Positions 37,084 through 46,418 of a stretch of DNA of 64,000 bases are shown here, one piece after another. The stretch comes from Zeimonas arvi (GTDB taxonomy: Bacteria; Pseudomonadota; Gammaproteobacteria; Burkholderiales; Burkholderiaceae_E). The stretch is taken from positions 496,001-560,000 of the forward strand of contig NZ_VDUY01000001.1 in NCBI RefSeq assembly GCF_008039575.1, in the 5' to 3' direction. Below the pieces are notes generated by a model, which was not told where the DNA came from, made no database searches, and was given only the letters and a program-made list of their open reading frames with translations. The position numbers and the translations under genes were made by a program. The stretch's first letter is position 1, and every line of letters begins with the position of its first letter.

Positions 37084-38198
37084 GGCGCCGACTCCGCCGC
37101 CACCTCGGCGAACAGCCGCTCCATCCGGTCGAGCATCGCCTCGATGGAGCAGCGCTCGAGCGCCGCCTCGCGCGCGCGGCGGCCCAGTCGCGCGCGCAGC
37201 GCCGCGTCGCCGAGCACCCGCTCGATGCCCGAGCGCAGCGCCGCCACGTCGCCTGGCGCCACGAACAGTGCGCTCTCGCCATCGGCGGCGATCTCCGGAA
37301 TCCCGCCGACCGGCGTGGTCACACAGCACAGGCCCGCGCCCATCGCCTGCGAGAGCGACTGCGGAATGCCCTCGTGCAGCGTGGGCAGCACGAAAGCGTC
37401 GAGCGCCTGCAACCAGGGCAGCACGTCGGCCTGGCTGCCGGCGAACAGCACGCGTCCCGGCGGCAGCGCCCCGTCCGCCTGCTTCTCGAGCGCCGCGCGC
37501 TGCGCGCCGTCGCCGATCACCAGCACGCGGACCGGCATGGACAGGCCGGCGACCGCATCGATCAGGAGGTGGTGGCCCTTGGCCCGCCTGAGCGAGGCCA
37601 CGATCCCGATCACCGGCAGATCGTCTTCCGGCAAGCCGAGCGCCCGCCGGGCCCGGGCGCGATCGCCGGGCCGGAAATGGCCGAGGTCGATGCCGGTGGG
37701 CACCGACACGATGCGCCGGCCATCGAAGCCCTGGTCGCGAACCAGCATGTGGCGGATCGCCTCGCTGCCGGTCACGACGCGCGCGGCCGCCCGGGTGTAG
37801 AGCCAGCGGCTCGCCGGGCCGCGCGGCAGCGATGCCGAGGCGTGGTGGATGCGCACGATCGGCGGCGCGCGGCGCAGGCTCGCGCGGGCCAGCGCCATCA
37901 GCCAGTTGTCGACCGGGCCATGCGCGACCAGCACGTCGAAGCCACCGTCGGCGACCAGGCGGCGCGCCGCGCGCAGCGCCGCGACGCGCGCGGCGACGCC
38001 GTCGCGGCCCAGGCCGGGGCCGGCCGGCAGCTCCAGCACCGGCACGCCGTAGCCGGCGGCGCGCGCGCCGGCAGGCGCGCCCGGCGGACAGGCGATCGTC
38101 ACTTCGTGCCCGCGCGCGATCAGGCCCGCGGCCTCCGTGATCATCCGGATCTGAGCACCGCCCCAATCGGTGGCCGAAGAGGTGTGCAGGATCTTCAT
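37080..38198 (-). CDS. Family 4 glycosyltransferase
   Basis: A 372-residue GT-B enzyme. The N-terminal acceptor domain begins MKILHTSSATDWGGAQIRM, and the donor domain has VIGIVASLRRAKGHHLLIDA. The GT4 signature is FVLPTLHEGIPQSLSQAMGAG, with the nucleotide-sugar glutamates. It is probably an LPS core or surface-glycan glycosyltransferase; sugar and linkage are not readable. It starts 10 bp after msbA and overlaps the next gene by four bases. Confidence 0.9.
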   Translation of the reverse strand: MKILHTSSATDWGGAQIRMITEAAGLIARGHEVTIACPPGAPAGARAAGYGVPVLELPAGPGLGRDGVAARVAALRAARRLVADGGFDVLVAHGPVDNWLMALARASLRRAPPIVRIHHASASLPRGPASRWLYTRAAARVVTGSEAIRHMLVRDQGFDGRRIVSVPTGIDLGHFRPGDRARARRALGLPEDDLPVIGIVASLRRAKGHHLLIDAVAGLSMPVRVLVIGDGAQRAALEKQADGALPPGRVLFAGSQADVLPWLQALDAFVLPTLHEGIPQSLSQAMGAGLCCVTTPVGGIPEIAADGESALFVAPGDVAALRSGIERVLGDAALRARLGRRAREAALERCSIEAMLDRMERLFAEVAAESAP

Positions 38199-38208
38199 GG
38201 CCGCGCCG

Positions 38209-39960
38209 TCAGTCCGCAGCCGCTGCCGACGCCGCGTACTGGGCGCGGTGCAGGCCGGCGTAGGCGCCGCCCAGCGCCAGCAGCGCCTCGTGCCGCCCCT
38301 GCTCGACGACGCGCCCGCCCTCGAGCACGACGATGCGATCGGCCCGCTCGATCGTCGACAGGCGATGCGCGATGACCAGCGTGGTGCGGCCGGACATGCC
38401 CTGCTCGAGCGCCTCCTGCACCTCGCGCTCGGTGCCGGTGTCGAGCGCGGACGTGGCCTCGTCGAGGAGCAGGATCGGGGCATCCTTGAGCAGCGCTCGG
38501 GCGATCGCGAGGCGCTGGCGCTGCCCGCCCGAGAGCTTCGCGCCGCGCTCGCCGATCACCGTGTCGAGCCCCTGCGGCAGGCCATCGACGAACGAGTCGA
38601 GCGCCGCCTTGCGCAGCGCCTGCCGGATCGCGGACTCCGCAACCGGGCCGCGCACGCCGAAGGCCACGTTCGCGCGCACCGTGTCGTTGAACAGCACGAT
38701 GTCCTGGCTCACCAGCGCGAGCTGGTCGCGCAGGCTCTCCAGGGTGAGCGCCTCGATCGGTACGCCGTCGATCAGGATCCGGCCCTGCGTGGGCGAGTAG
38801 AAGCGAGGCAGCAGGTTGGCCAGCGTGGTCTTGCCGCCGCCCGACCCCCCCACGAAGGCCACCATCTCCCCCGCGCCGATGGCCAGGTCGATGCCCGACA
38901 GCGCATCGCGCGCAGCGCCGGGATAGCGGAAGGACACGTTCTCGAAGACGACCTCGCCGCGGGCACGCCCGATCGTGCGCAAGCCGGCGTCGGGTTCGGC
39001 GTTGCGGTCGAGCAGCGCGAACACGTTCTCGGCCGCCGCCAGTCCGCGCTGCAGCGGCCCGTTCAGGTCGGCCAGGTGCTTGAGCGGTCCGAGCAGCATC
39101 AGCATGGCGGTCACGAAGGACACGAAGCCGCCGACCGTGGTCTGGTTGTCCATCGACTGCACCAGCGCGATCGACACCACGGCGGCCACCGCGATCGCCG
39201 CCGCAAGCTGGCTGATCGGCGCCATGGCGCCACTGGCGATCGCCTCGCGCATCGCGAATCCGCGCAGCCGCTCCACCGTCCGGTCGAACAGCGCCTTCTC
39301 GCGTTCGTAGGCGCCGAAGATCTTGATGACCTTGTAGCCGTGCACCGCCTCCTCGACCACCCGGGTCAGCTCGCCGGTGTGCTCCAGGCTCTTGCGGCCG
39401 AGATTGCGCAGCCGCTTGCTGAACACGCGAACCAGCACGGCCATCACCGGGATCAGCGCGAAGGCCACCAGCGTGAGCTGCCAGTTCAGGTACAGCAACC
39501 AGGCCAGCAGGCCGATCACGATCAGCGTGTCGCGCACCAGCGTGGACAGCACGCTGGAGGTGGCCGCCATCAGGTTGTTGACCTCGAAGACGATCCGCGA
39601 GATCAGCAGGCCGGCGGCCTCGCGCTCGAACTCCGAGGCCGGCAGCTTCAGCGCATGGCCGAACATCTCCTTGCGCACCGAGGCCAGCACGTTGTTGGCC
39701 ACCCAGGCCAGGCCGTAGTGCCCGGCGAAGGTGCCGATCCCGCGCACCACGAAGATCAGGATGATCACTGCGGGCACCATCCACAGCGGCACGCCGCTGC
39801 GCTCGACGAAACCCTCGTCGAGCAGCGGTTTCATCAATGCCGGGAAGAATGGCTCGGTCAGCGCGGCGACGACCATCCCGAGGATCGCCAGGACGAAGCC
39901 CTTGCGGTAAGGGGCCGTGTAACCGAGCAGCCGGCGATAGATCGCTAGGCTCTTGTTCAT
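38209..39960 (-). CDS. msbA: Lipid A export ABC transporter
   Basis: A 583-residue half-transporter flipping lipid A-core across the inner membrane. Six helices occupy residues 1-320. The ATPase has Walker A GGSGGGKTT, signature LSGGQRQRLAIARALL, Walker B PILLLDEATSALD and the switch AHRLST. The segment GYKVIKIFGAYERE fits MsbA. The ATG lies inside the stop of the O-antigen ligase gene (ATGA at 39957-39960), so flipping and ligation steps are encoded together. Confidence 0.95.
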   Translation of the reverse strand: MNKSLAIYRRLLGYTAPYRKGFVLAILGMVVAALTEPFFPALMKPLLDEGFVERSGVPLWMVPAVIILIFVVRGIGTFAGHYGLAWVANNVLASVRKEMFGHALKLPASEFEREAAGLLISRIVFEVNNLMAATSSVLSTLVRDTLIVIGLLAWLLYLNWQLTLVAFALIPVMAVLVRVFSKRLRNLGRKSLEHTGELTRVVEEAVHGYKVIKIFGAYEREKALFDRTVERLRGFAMREAIASGAMAPISQLAAAIAVAAVVSIALVQSMDNQTTVGGFVSFVTAMLMLLGPLKHLADLNGPLQRGLAAAENVFALLDRNAEPDAGLRTIGRARGEVVFENVSFRYPGAARDALSGIDLAIGAGEMVAFVGGSGGGKTTLANLLPRFYSPTQGRILIDGVPIEALTLESLRDQLALVSQDIVLFNDTVRANVAFGVRGPVAESAIRQALRKAALDSFVDGLPQGLDTVIGERGAKLSGGQRQRLAIARALLKDAPILLLDEATSALDTGTEREVQEALEQGMSGRTTLVIAHRLSTIERADRIVVLEGGRVVEQGRHEALLALGGAYAGLHRAQYAASAAAAD

Positions 39961-41249
39961 CGGGACATGCCGGAGTGGGAGCCGATTCTAGCAGCGCCCC
40001 CCCTGGCGCCGGCCACTGCGAGCGCCGCGAGCGCGGCCAGCAGCTGCCCCTCGACCGAATCCCACAGGAAGCTGTTGACCAGCGCGCCGGCCGCGTAGGC
40101 CACCAGCGCCGCACCCAGGAGTCCGGCATCGGGCCGCAGGCGAGCGGCCCTGCGCAACAGCGCCAGCAGCCCGGCCAGGTACAGCGCCGCACCGACCAGG
40201 CCCGTCTGGGCCGCGACGTGGAGCAGCTCGTTGTGCGGATGCTCGTGCCCCAGCAGCATCTGCTCGCGCTGCGCCGCCGACATCTCGGCGGCGACCTTCG
40301 CGTGCCAGCTGCCCAGGCCCGTGCCGAACCACGGGTGCGCACGCACCAGCTCGACCGTGCTCTCCCAGAACAGCAGGCGCGAACCTGCCGAGGTCGGCGC
40401 CACCTCGCCCTCGGCGAAGCGCAAGGTCTCGGTCACGGCCTGGTCGACGCGCGCGCGCATCGTGTCCGACACCCGGTAGGCGCCGGCCCCGAGCACCGCG
40501 ATCGCGAGCAGCCCGGCAATGACGCCGCGCAGCCGGAAGCGGCGAAAGCCGAAGTACATCAGCCCGGCGGCCAGGATCAGGTAGCCGGTGCGCCCCGGGA
40601 CCATCAGCAGCACGTTGGCCGCGGCCGCCAGCGACACGAAGCGCCAGAGCGCGGCGCGCGCCGGCGATCCGGCCGCGACGGAGCGCGACGCCTGCAGCCA
40701 GGCGACCAGCGCGAGGGCGGCGATCACGGTCGAGTGCGTGATGCCGTGGCGAAGCACCAGGGCGCCCTCGGTCGGCCCGCGCGGGCTGGTGGCCAGCCCC
40801 AGCCACTGCGCGGTCGACACCAGCACCAGCCCGAGGCCCGACAGGCCGAAGGCCATCAGCGCGCGCTCGCGCCAGGCTTCGTCGCGAAACAGCGCGACCA
40901 CCGGGATCGACAACAGCAGCTCGCGATACCGGAGCAGCGCCGGCAGGCCTTCGGCCAACGGATCGGGGGAGGCCAGCGCGGCGACCGTCAGCAGCGCGAA
41001 ACCCGCCACGAAGACGCGCACCAGCGGCTCGCTGCCGAGCTCCCGCAACGAGACCCCCTGCCGCCCGCCGGCGAGCCAGAGCAGGAAGCCGAGCGCGAAC
41101 ATCGCATTGACCGGGGCGATCAGCCAGGGCGTGAAGGCAAGGCCCGCGACGTAGCAGACGCGGGCCGCCGCGGCGAGCGCCGCCCCGACCCGCGCCAGGG
41201 CCGGGGACGGGCCCCGGGGCAGGACCCCCGCTGGCGAATCGCCGCCCAA
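39957..41249 (-). CDS. O-antigen ligase family protein
   Basis: A 430-residue membrane protein with about twelve helices. The long periplasmic loop holds the Wzy_C/WaaL features LLFWESTVELVRAHPWFGTG and HPHNELLHVAAQTGLVG, where the histidine is catalytic in ligases. It probably joins O-antigen or another glycan to lipid A-core, although a polymerase role cannot be excluded. The TTG start at 41249 lies one base after the dnaE stop; there is no ATG until residue 49. Its stop overlaps msbA. Confidence 0.88.
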   Translation of the reverse strand: MGGDSPAGVLPRGPSPALARVGAALAAAARVCYVAGLAFTPWLIAPVNAMFALGFLLWLAGGRQGVSLRELGSEPLVRVFVAGFALLTVAALASPDPLAEGLPALLRYRELLLSIPVVALFRDEAWRERALMAFGLSGLGLVLVSTAQWLGLATSPRGPTEGALVLRHGITHSTVIAALALVAWLQASRSVAAGSPARAALWRFVSLAAAANVLLMVPGRTGYLILAAGLMYFGFRRFRLRGVIAGLLAIAVLGAGAYRVSDTMRARVDQAVTETLRFAEGEVAPTSAGSRLLFWESTVELVRAHPWFGTGLGSWHAKVAAEMSAAQREQMLLGHEHPHNELLHVAAQTGLVGAALYLAGLLALLRRAARLRPDAGLLGAALVAYAAGALVNSFLWDSVEGQLLAALAALAVAGARGGAARIGSHSGMSR

Positions 41250-41250
41250 G

Positions 41251-44200
41251 TCAGTACTCGATCGCCGTGTCGATCGGATGCAGCGCGTCGACGATCGCGG
41301 CGATCAGGTCGTCGTGCGGTTGCACCCGCCATCCGCGCCCGAGCTCCACCGCGCAGACCGCCTCGCGGTTGCCGTATTCGACCACCACCGGAACCGCGGG
41401 CACGTCCTGACGCTCGCCGACCGCGAACGGGCCGATCGCGCCGCGCAGGGCCGCACCGTCGGCGATGCCGTTGAGCCGGATGCGCAGCCGCCTGCCGAAC
41501 TCCTGGCGCGCGCCGACCAGGTCGAGCACGCGCTCGGCCACCACCCGCTGGCCGCCGGTGTAGTCGTCCTTGCTGACCTTGCCGAGCACCACCAGCAGCT
41601 CGTCGTCGCGGATGATCCGGCGGTGCGCGTCGTACAGTTCGTTGAAGACCGAGACCTCGACCGCCGCGCTGCCGTCGTCGAGGGTGACGAAGACCATCTT
41701 GCCGCGCCGGGTCATCATCGTTCGCTGGGCCGCCACCACGCCGGCGATCCACAGCGGCTGCGGCGCCGGCTGCAGGTCGGCGAGCCGGGTGCGAACGAAG
41801 CGCCTGACCTCGTCGCGGTAGCCGTTGAACAGGTGGCCGCTCAGGAAGAAGCCGAGCGCGGACTTCTCCTCCTGCAGCCGCTGGCGTTCGGTCCATGCCG
41901 GCGCCGGCAGCCACTCGGGCGCGCTCGGCATGCCGGAATCCTCGCCGAACAGGCTCACCTGGTCGGCCGCCGCGCCGGCCGCCTCGGCCGCGTCGATCGC
42001 GCGGCCCACGTTGACGAGCATCTTCGCGCGATCGGGGTCGAGCGAATCGAAGGCGCCGGCGCGCACCAGCGCCTCGATCGCGCGGCGATTGACCAGCTTG
42101 CGGTCGATGCGCTCGCAGAAATCGAACAGGTTCTCGAAGCGCCGCTCCGCGCGCGCGCGCAGGATGTCGACCACCGCCGATTCGCCGGTGCCCTTGACCG
42201 CGCCCAGGCCGTAGCGGATGGCCCGGTCCGAGACGGGCTCGAAGCGGAAGGCCGACTCGTTGATGTCGGGCGGAAGCACCTCGACGCCATTGGCCTTCGC
42301 GTCGGCCACGAAGAGCTGCACCTTGTCGGTGTCGTCCATGTCCGACGACAGCGTGGCCGCCATGAACTCGGCCGGATAGTGCGCCTTGAGCCAGGCCGTG
42401 TGGTAGGTGACCACCGCATAGGCGGCCGTGTGCGACTTGTTGAAGCCGTACTCGGCGAACATCGCCATCAGGTCGAACAGCTTGTTGGCGAGGTCGACCG
42501 GATAGCCCTTCTTCTCGGCGCCCTCGACGAACAACCCGCGGTGCTGCGCCATCTCCTCGGGCTTCTTCTTGCCCATGGCCCGGCGCAGCAGGTCGGCGCC
42601 GCCCAGCGTGTAGCCGCCGATGATCTGCGCGATCTGCATCACCTGCTCCTGGTACACGATGACGCCGTAGGTCGGCTCAAGGCAGGCTTTCAGGTCGGGA
42701 TGGAAATAGTCGATCTGCTGCTGGCCCTTCTTGCGAAGGATGAAGTCCTCGACCATGCCCGAGCCGAGCGGCCCGGGGCGGTACAGGGCGAGCACCGCGA
42801 TGATGTCCTCGAAGCGGTCGGGCGCGAGCTTCTTGAGCAGCTTCTTCATGCCCTCGCTTTCCAGCTGGAAGATCGCGGTGGTGTTCGCGTCCTTCAGCAC
42901 CTGGTAGGCCTTCGGGTCGGTGAAGGGCAGCGTGTTCAGGTCCAGGCGCAGCTCGGGGTGGCGCTGGTTGATGTAGCGCACCGCCAGGTCGATGATGGTC
43001 AGGTTGCGCAGGCCGAGGAAGTCGAACTTGACCAGGCCCACCGCCTCGACGTCGTCCTTGTCGAACTGGCTGACCACGCCGCCCTCGGCCCCGGGCGGCC
43101 GGTACAGCGGACAGAAGTCGGTGAGCCTGCCGGGCGCGATCAGCACGCCGCCCGCGTGCATGCCCACGTTGCGGGTCAGGTCCTCGAGCGGCTCGGCCAG
43201 CGCCAGCAGGCCGCGAACCTCGTCTTCCTTCTCCTCTCGCTCCTTCAGCAGCGGCTCGGACTCGCGCGCCTTGGCGAGCGACACCGGCTTGTTCTGCACC
43301 ACCGGGATCAGCTTGGAGAGCTGGTCGCAGAAGTTGTAGCCCATGTCGAGCACGCGACCCACGTCGCGGATCACCGCCTTGGAGGCCATCGTGCCGAAGG
43401 TCGCGATCTGCGACACCGCCTGCTCGCCGTAGCGGGCGCGAACGTACTCGATGACCTTCCAGCGGTTGTCCTGGCAGAAGTCGATGTCGAAGTCGGGCAT
43501 CGACACCCGCTCGGGGTTCAGGAAGCGCTCGAACAGCAGCGCGTACGGGATCGGGTCGAGATCGGTGATGCCCAGCGCGAAGGCCACCAGCGACCCCGCA
43601 CCCGAGCCCCGCCCCGGACCCACTGGCACGCCGTTCTGCTTGGCCCAGTTGATGAAGTCGGCCACGATCAGGAAGTAGCCGGGAAAGCCCATCTGCACGA
43701 TCGTGTCGCACTCGTACTCGAGCCGCTTCGCGTACTGCTCGCGCCGGGCCTCGAGCACCTCGGGCGGCGTGGTCTCCGGCGGGAAGAGCTTCTTCATCCG
43801 CCCGACCAGGCCCTCGTGCGCGAGCTGGCGCAGGTAGTCGTCGAGCGTGACCCCCTCGGGGGTGGGGAACTGCGGCAGTTGCGGCTTGCCGAGCACCATC
43901 GGCAGGCTGCAGCGGCGCGCGATCTCCACGCTGTTGGCCAGCGCCGACGGCAGGTCGGCGAAGAGCTCGGACATTTCCTGCTGGCTGCGGAAGTACTGGT
44001 CTTCGGTGAACTTCCGCTGGCGTCGCGGGTTGGCGAGGATCTCGCCTTCGGCGATGCACACCCGCGCCTCGTGGGCGCGGAACTCCTCGCGCGCGATGAA
44101 CTGCACCGGATGGGTGGCCACCAGCGGCAGGCCCAGCTCGGCGGCCAACCGGGCGGCGGCACGGGTCTGCGCCTCGGCCTCGGGCGCGCCGTATCGCTGC

Positions 44201-44730
44201 ACCTCGAGGTAGAAGGCTCCCGGGAAGCGCTGCGCCCAGCGTCGCGCGGCGGCCTCGGCGGCCTCGCGGTTGCCGGCCAGCAGCGCCTGCCCGACCTCGC
44301 CGGCGTGGGCGCCGGACAGCGCGATCAGGCCCTCGCCCAGCGGGCGACCGTCTCCGGCTGGCTCGTCGAACCAGTCGGCGCGCAACTCGGCCCGGCCGCG
44401 GTACTCGTTCTCCAGCCAGGCGCGGCTCAGCAGCTCGCACAGGCGCAGATAGCCGTCGCGGTTGCGCGCGAGCAGCAGGATGCGCGTCGGACGCTCGCGG
44501 TCGGCGTCGTTGGCCACCCAGCAATCGGCGCCGCAGATCGGCTTGACGCCCTTGCCCCGCGCCGCCGTGTAGAACTTGACCCAGCCGAACAGGTTGCCGA
44601 GATCCGTGACGGCGACGGCCGGTTGCGCGTCGGCGGCGGCCGCCGCGACCAGCGCGTCGAGGCGCACGATCGAGTCGCTGATCGAGTATTCCGAATGGAC
44701 GCGAAGATGGACGAAGCGGGGATCGGTCAT
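41251..44730 (-). CDS. dnaE: DNA polymerase III alpha subunit
   Basis: An 1159-residue replicative polymerase subunit. The PHP domain starts FVHLRVHSEYSISDSIV. The palm has PGRGSGAGSLVAFALGITD and the catalytic PDFDIDF, followed by GMHAGGVLIAPG. The fingers include LYRPGPLGSGMVEDFI, and the OB domain has IAGVVAAQRTMMTRRGKMVF. The last stretch carries the tau-contact region. The length is standard. The ATG at 44730 is 18 bp from a divergent gene. No terminator separates it from the O-antigen ligase gene. Confidence 0.98.
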   Translation of the reverse strand: MTDPRFVHLRVHSEYSISDSIVRLDALVAAAAADAQPAVAVTDLGNLFGWVKFYTAARGKGVKPICGADCWVANDADRERPTRILLLARNRDGYLRLCELLSRAWLENEYRGRAELRADWFDEPAGDGRPLGEGLIALSGAHAGEVGQALLAGNREAAEAAARRWAQRFPGAFYLEVQRYGAPEAEAQTRAAARLAAELGLPLVATHPVQFIAREEFRAHEARVCIAEGEILANPRRQRKFTEDQYFRSQQEMSELFADLPSALANSVEIARRCSLPMVLGKPQLPQFPTPEGVTLDDYLRQLAHEGLVGRMKKLFPPETTPPEVLEARREQYAKRLEYECDTIVQMGFPGYFLIVADFINWAKQNGVPVGPGRGSGAGSLVAFALGITDLDPIPYALLFERFLNPERVSMPDFDIDFCQDNRWKVIEYVRARYGEQAVSQIATFGTMASKAVIRDVGRVLDMGYNFCDQLSKLIPVVQNKPVSLAKARESEPLLKEREEKEDEVRGLLALAEPLEDLTRNVGMHAGGVLIAPGRLTDFCPLYRPPGAEGGVVSQFDKDDVEAVGLVKFDFLGLRNLTIIDLAVRYINQRHPELRLDLNTLPFTDPKAYQVLKDANTTAIFQLESEGMKKLLKKLAPDRFEDIIAVLALYRPGPLGSGMVEDFILRKKGQQQIDYFHPDLKACLEPTYGVIVYQEQVMQIAQIIGGYTLGGADLLRRAMGKKKPEEMAQHRGLFVEGAEKKGYPVDLANKLFDLMAMFAEYGFNKSHTAAYAVVTYHTAWLKAHYPAEFMAATLSSDMDDTDKVQLFVADAKANGVEVLPPDINESAFRFEPVSDRAIRYGLGAVKGTGESAVVDILRARAERRFENLFDFCERIDRKLVNRRAIEALVRAGAFDSLDPDRAKMLVNVGRAIDAAEAAGAAADQVSLFGEDSGMPSAPEWLPAPAWTERQRLQEEKSALGFFLSGHLFNGYRDEVRRFVRTRLADLQPAPQPLWIAGVVAAQRTMMTRRGKMVFVTLDDGSAAVEVSVFNELYDAHRRIIRDDELLVVLGKVSKDDYTGGQRVVAERVLDLVGARQEFGRRLRIRLNGIADGAALRGAIGPFAVGERQDVPAVPVVVEYGNREAVCAVELGRGWRVQPHDDLIAAIVDALHPIDTAIEY

Positions 44731-44733
44731 CGG

Positions 44734-44743
44734 TACAATTCTA
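44734..44743. promoter_or_regulatory. Overlapping divergent -10 boxes between dnaE and the EamA gene
   Basis: TACAAT on the plus strand (44734-44739) and TAGAAT on the minus strand (44743-44738) overlap in an 18-bp intergenic gap. If both work, each transcript begins within a few bases of its start codon. The -35 regions would lie inside the opposite coding sequences and are poor matches. Confidence 0.4.
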
Positions 44744-44748
44744 TCCCC

Positions 44749-45642
44749 ATGCCCCGCGACCTCTCCCACCGAAACGCAGCCCTGCTGCTGGCCTTCTGCG
44801 CGCTTTGCTGGAGCATCGCGGGAGTCTTCACTCGCCACCTCGAGCGCGCCGACGGATTCGAGATCACTTTCTGGCGAAGCTTCTTCTGCGCGGTCGCCAT
44901 GCTGATCATCCTGGCCCGCCAGCGGCGCGGCAATCCGCTGGCGCCGGTGATCGCCATGGGCTGGCCGGGCCTGTTCTCGGGCGCCATGTGGTCGGTCATG
45001 TTCACCTGCTTCATGCTGGCCATCACCCGCACCAGCGTGGCCAACACGCTGCTGGTGCTCAGCGTGTCCCCGCTGCTGGCGGCCCTGCTGGGCCGGGCGG
45101 TGCTGGGCACCCGGATCTCTCCGATGACCTGGACCGCGATCGCGCTGGCCGGCTTCGGGATCTGGTGGATGGTGCACGAGGGGGTCTCGGCCGACGGCCT
45201 GTCCGGCATGCTCATCGCCGCCGCGGTGCCGGTGGCGGCGGCGATCAACATCGTCACGCTGAAGAAGCTGCAGGCCGACGTCGACCTGGCCCCTGCCGTG
45301 CTGATCGGCGCGCTGCTCTCCTGCCTGTTCACGCTGCCGCTCGCCTGGCCGCTGGATGCCACCGGCAACGACCTGGCCATCCTGGCCCTGCTCGGCGTGG
45401 TCCAGCTCGCGATCCCCTGCTTCCTGATGATCCGGGCCACCCGCTCGCTGGCCCCGCACGAGGTCGCGCTGATCGCGCTGCTCGAGGTGGTCTTCGGCCC
45501 GATCTGGGCCTGGCTCGGGGCCGGCGAGGCCATGCCCGCCGCGACGATCCAGGGCGGGCTGGTGGTCCTCGTCGCGCTGGTCGGCAATGCCCTGCTCGCC
45601 CGCCCCTCGGCGCCACGCGTCGTGGCCAAGGCTGCTGCGTGA
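44749..45642 (+). CDS. EamA/DMT-family transporter
   Basis: A 297-residue protein with ten helices in two EamA repeats. The first begins ALCWSIAGVFTRHLERADG with FWRSFFCAVAMLIILARQ. The second ends LIALLEVVFGPIWAWLGAGEAMP, the family motif. The substrate is unknown. There is no ribosome site before the ATG at 44749, in keeping with a leaderless or very short 5' end. Its stop overlaps the HAD gene (GTGA at 45639-45642). Confidence 0.9.
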   Translation: MPRDLSHRNAALLLAFCALCWSIAGVFTRHLERADGFEITFWRSFFCAVAMLIILARQRRGNPLAPVIAMGWPGLFSGAMWSVMFTCFMLAITRTSVANTLLVLSVSPLLAALLGRAVLGTRISPMTWTAIALAGFGIWWMVHEGVSADGLSGMLIAAAVPVAAAINIVTLKKLQADVDLAPAVLIGALLSCLFTLPLAWPLDATGNDLAILALLGVVQLAIPCFLMIRATRSLAPHEVALIALLEVVFGPIWAWLGAGEAMPAATIQGGLVVLVALVGNALLARPSAPRVVAKAAA

Positions 45643-46418
45643 GACCGCTCGCGGAGTTCGACGCGCGCGGCATCCACGGGGTGCTGACCGACCTCGACGA
45701 CACACTGAGCACCGATGGCCGCCTCGACCCGGAGGCCTTCGCGGCCATGAACCGGCTGCGCGAGGCGGGGCTGCGCGTGGTGCCGGTCACCGGCCGATCG
45801 GCTGGCTGGTGCGACCACTTCGTGCGGATGTGGCCGGTGGACGCGGTCATCGGCGAAACCGGCGCCTTCTACATGCTGCGCGAGGGCGGCGGCGTGCGCA
45901 CCGTGTTCATGCCCGATGCCGCCGCGCTCGAAGCCGCCCGTACCCGACGCGGGCCGATCGCCGAAGCGGTGCTGCGCGAGGTGCCCGAGGCGGCGCTGGC
46001 CGGCGACCAGCCCTACCGGCTCGTCGACCTGGCGATCGACATCGCTGAGGCGGTGCCGCCAGTGGCGCCCGAGCGCGTGGCACGCATCGTGGCACTGCTG
46101 CGCGCCCACGGCATGCATGCGCAGCCCAGCTCGATCCACGTGAACGCCTGGTTCGGCGAGTTCGACAAGGGCCGTACCGCGCTCGAGTTGCTGGCCGGGC
46201 ACTTCGGCGAAACCGACGAGGCGGCCCGCGACCGCTGGGTCTGCGTGGGCGATGCGCCCAACGACGCGCCGCTGTTCGCGGCCTTTCGCAACTCCGTGGG
46301 CGTGGCCAACCTGCTCGAGCGGGCCGACCGGATGCCGGTGCTGCCTCGATGGATCACCGGCGCGCCCAGCGGCGCGGGCTTCGCCGAGCTGGCCGCGCAC
46401 CTGCTGGCGGCGAGATGA
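45639..46418 (+). CDS. HAD-superfamily IIB hydrolase
   Basis: A 259-residue phosphatase-like protein. Motif I is LTDLDDTLSTDG, motif II VVPVTGRSAGW, and motif IV CVGDAPNDAPLFAAF. The cap between about 90 and 190 is of the IIB type. Nearest relatives are mannosyl-3-phosphoglycerate or trehalose phosphate phosphatases, but the substrate cannot be assigned. The GTG start sits in the stop of the transporter gene, and its own stop overlaps the hydrolase downstream, so three genes form one translational chain. Confidence 0.88.
   Translation: MRPLAEFDARGIHGVLTDLDDTLSTDGRLDPEAFAAMNRLREAGLRVVPVTGRSAGWCDHFVRMWPVDAVIGETGAFYMLREGGGVRTVFMPDAAALEAARTRRGPIAEAVLREVPEAALAGDQPYRLVDLAIDIAEAVPPVAPERVARIVALLRAHGMHAQPSSIHVNAWFGEFDKGRTALELLAGHFGETDEAARDRWVCVGDAPNDAPLFAAFRNSVGVANLLERADRMPVLPRWITGAPSGAGFAELAAHLLAAR

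Noticed and set aside
41278-45642. A plus-strand open frame of about 1450 codons covering the antisense of dnaE and running into the EamA gene
   Set aside because: Only the last 297 codons (from 44749) encode a recognisable protein. The rest is the GC-rich shadow of dnaE.
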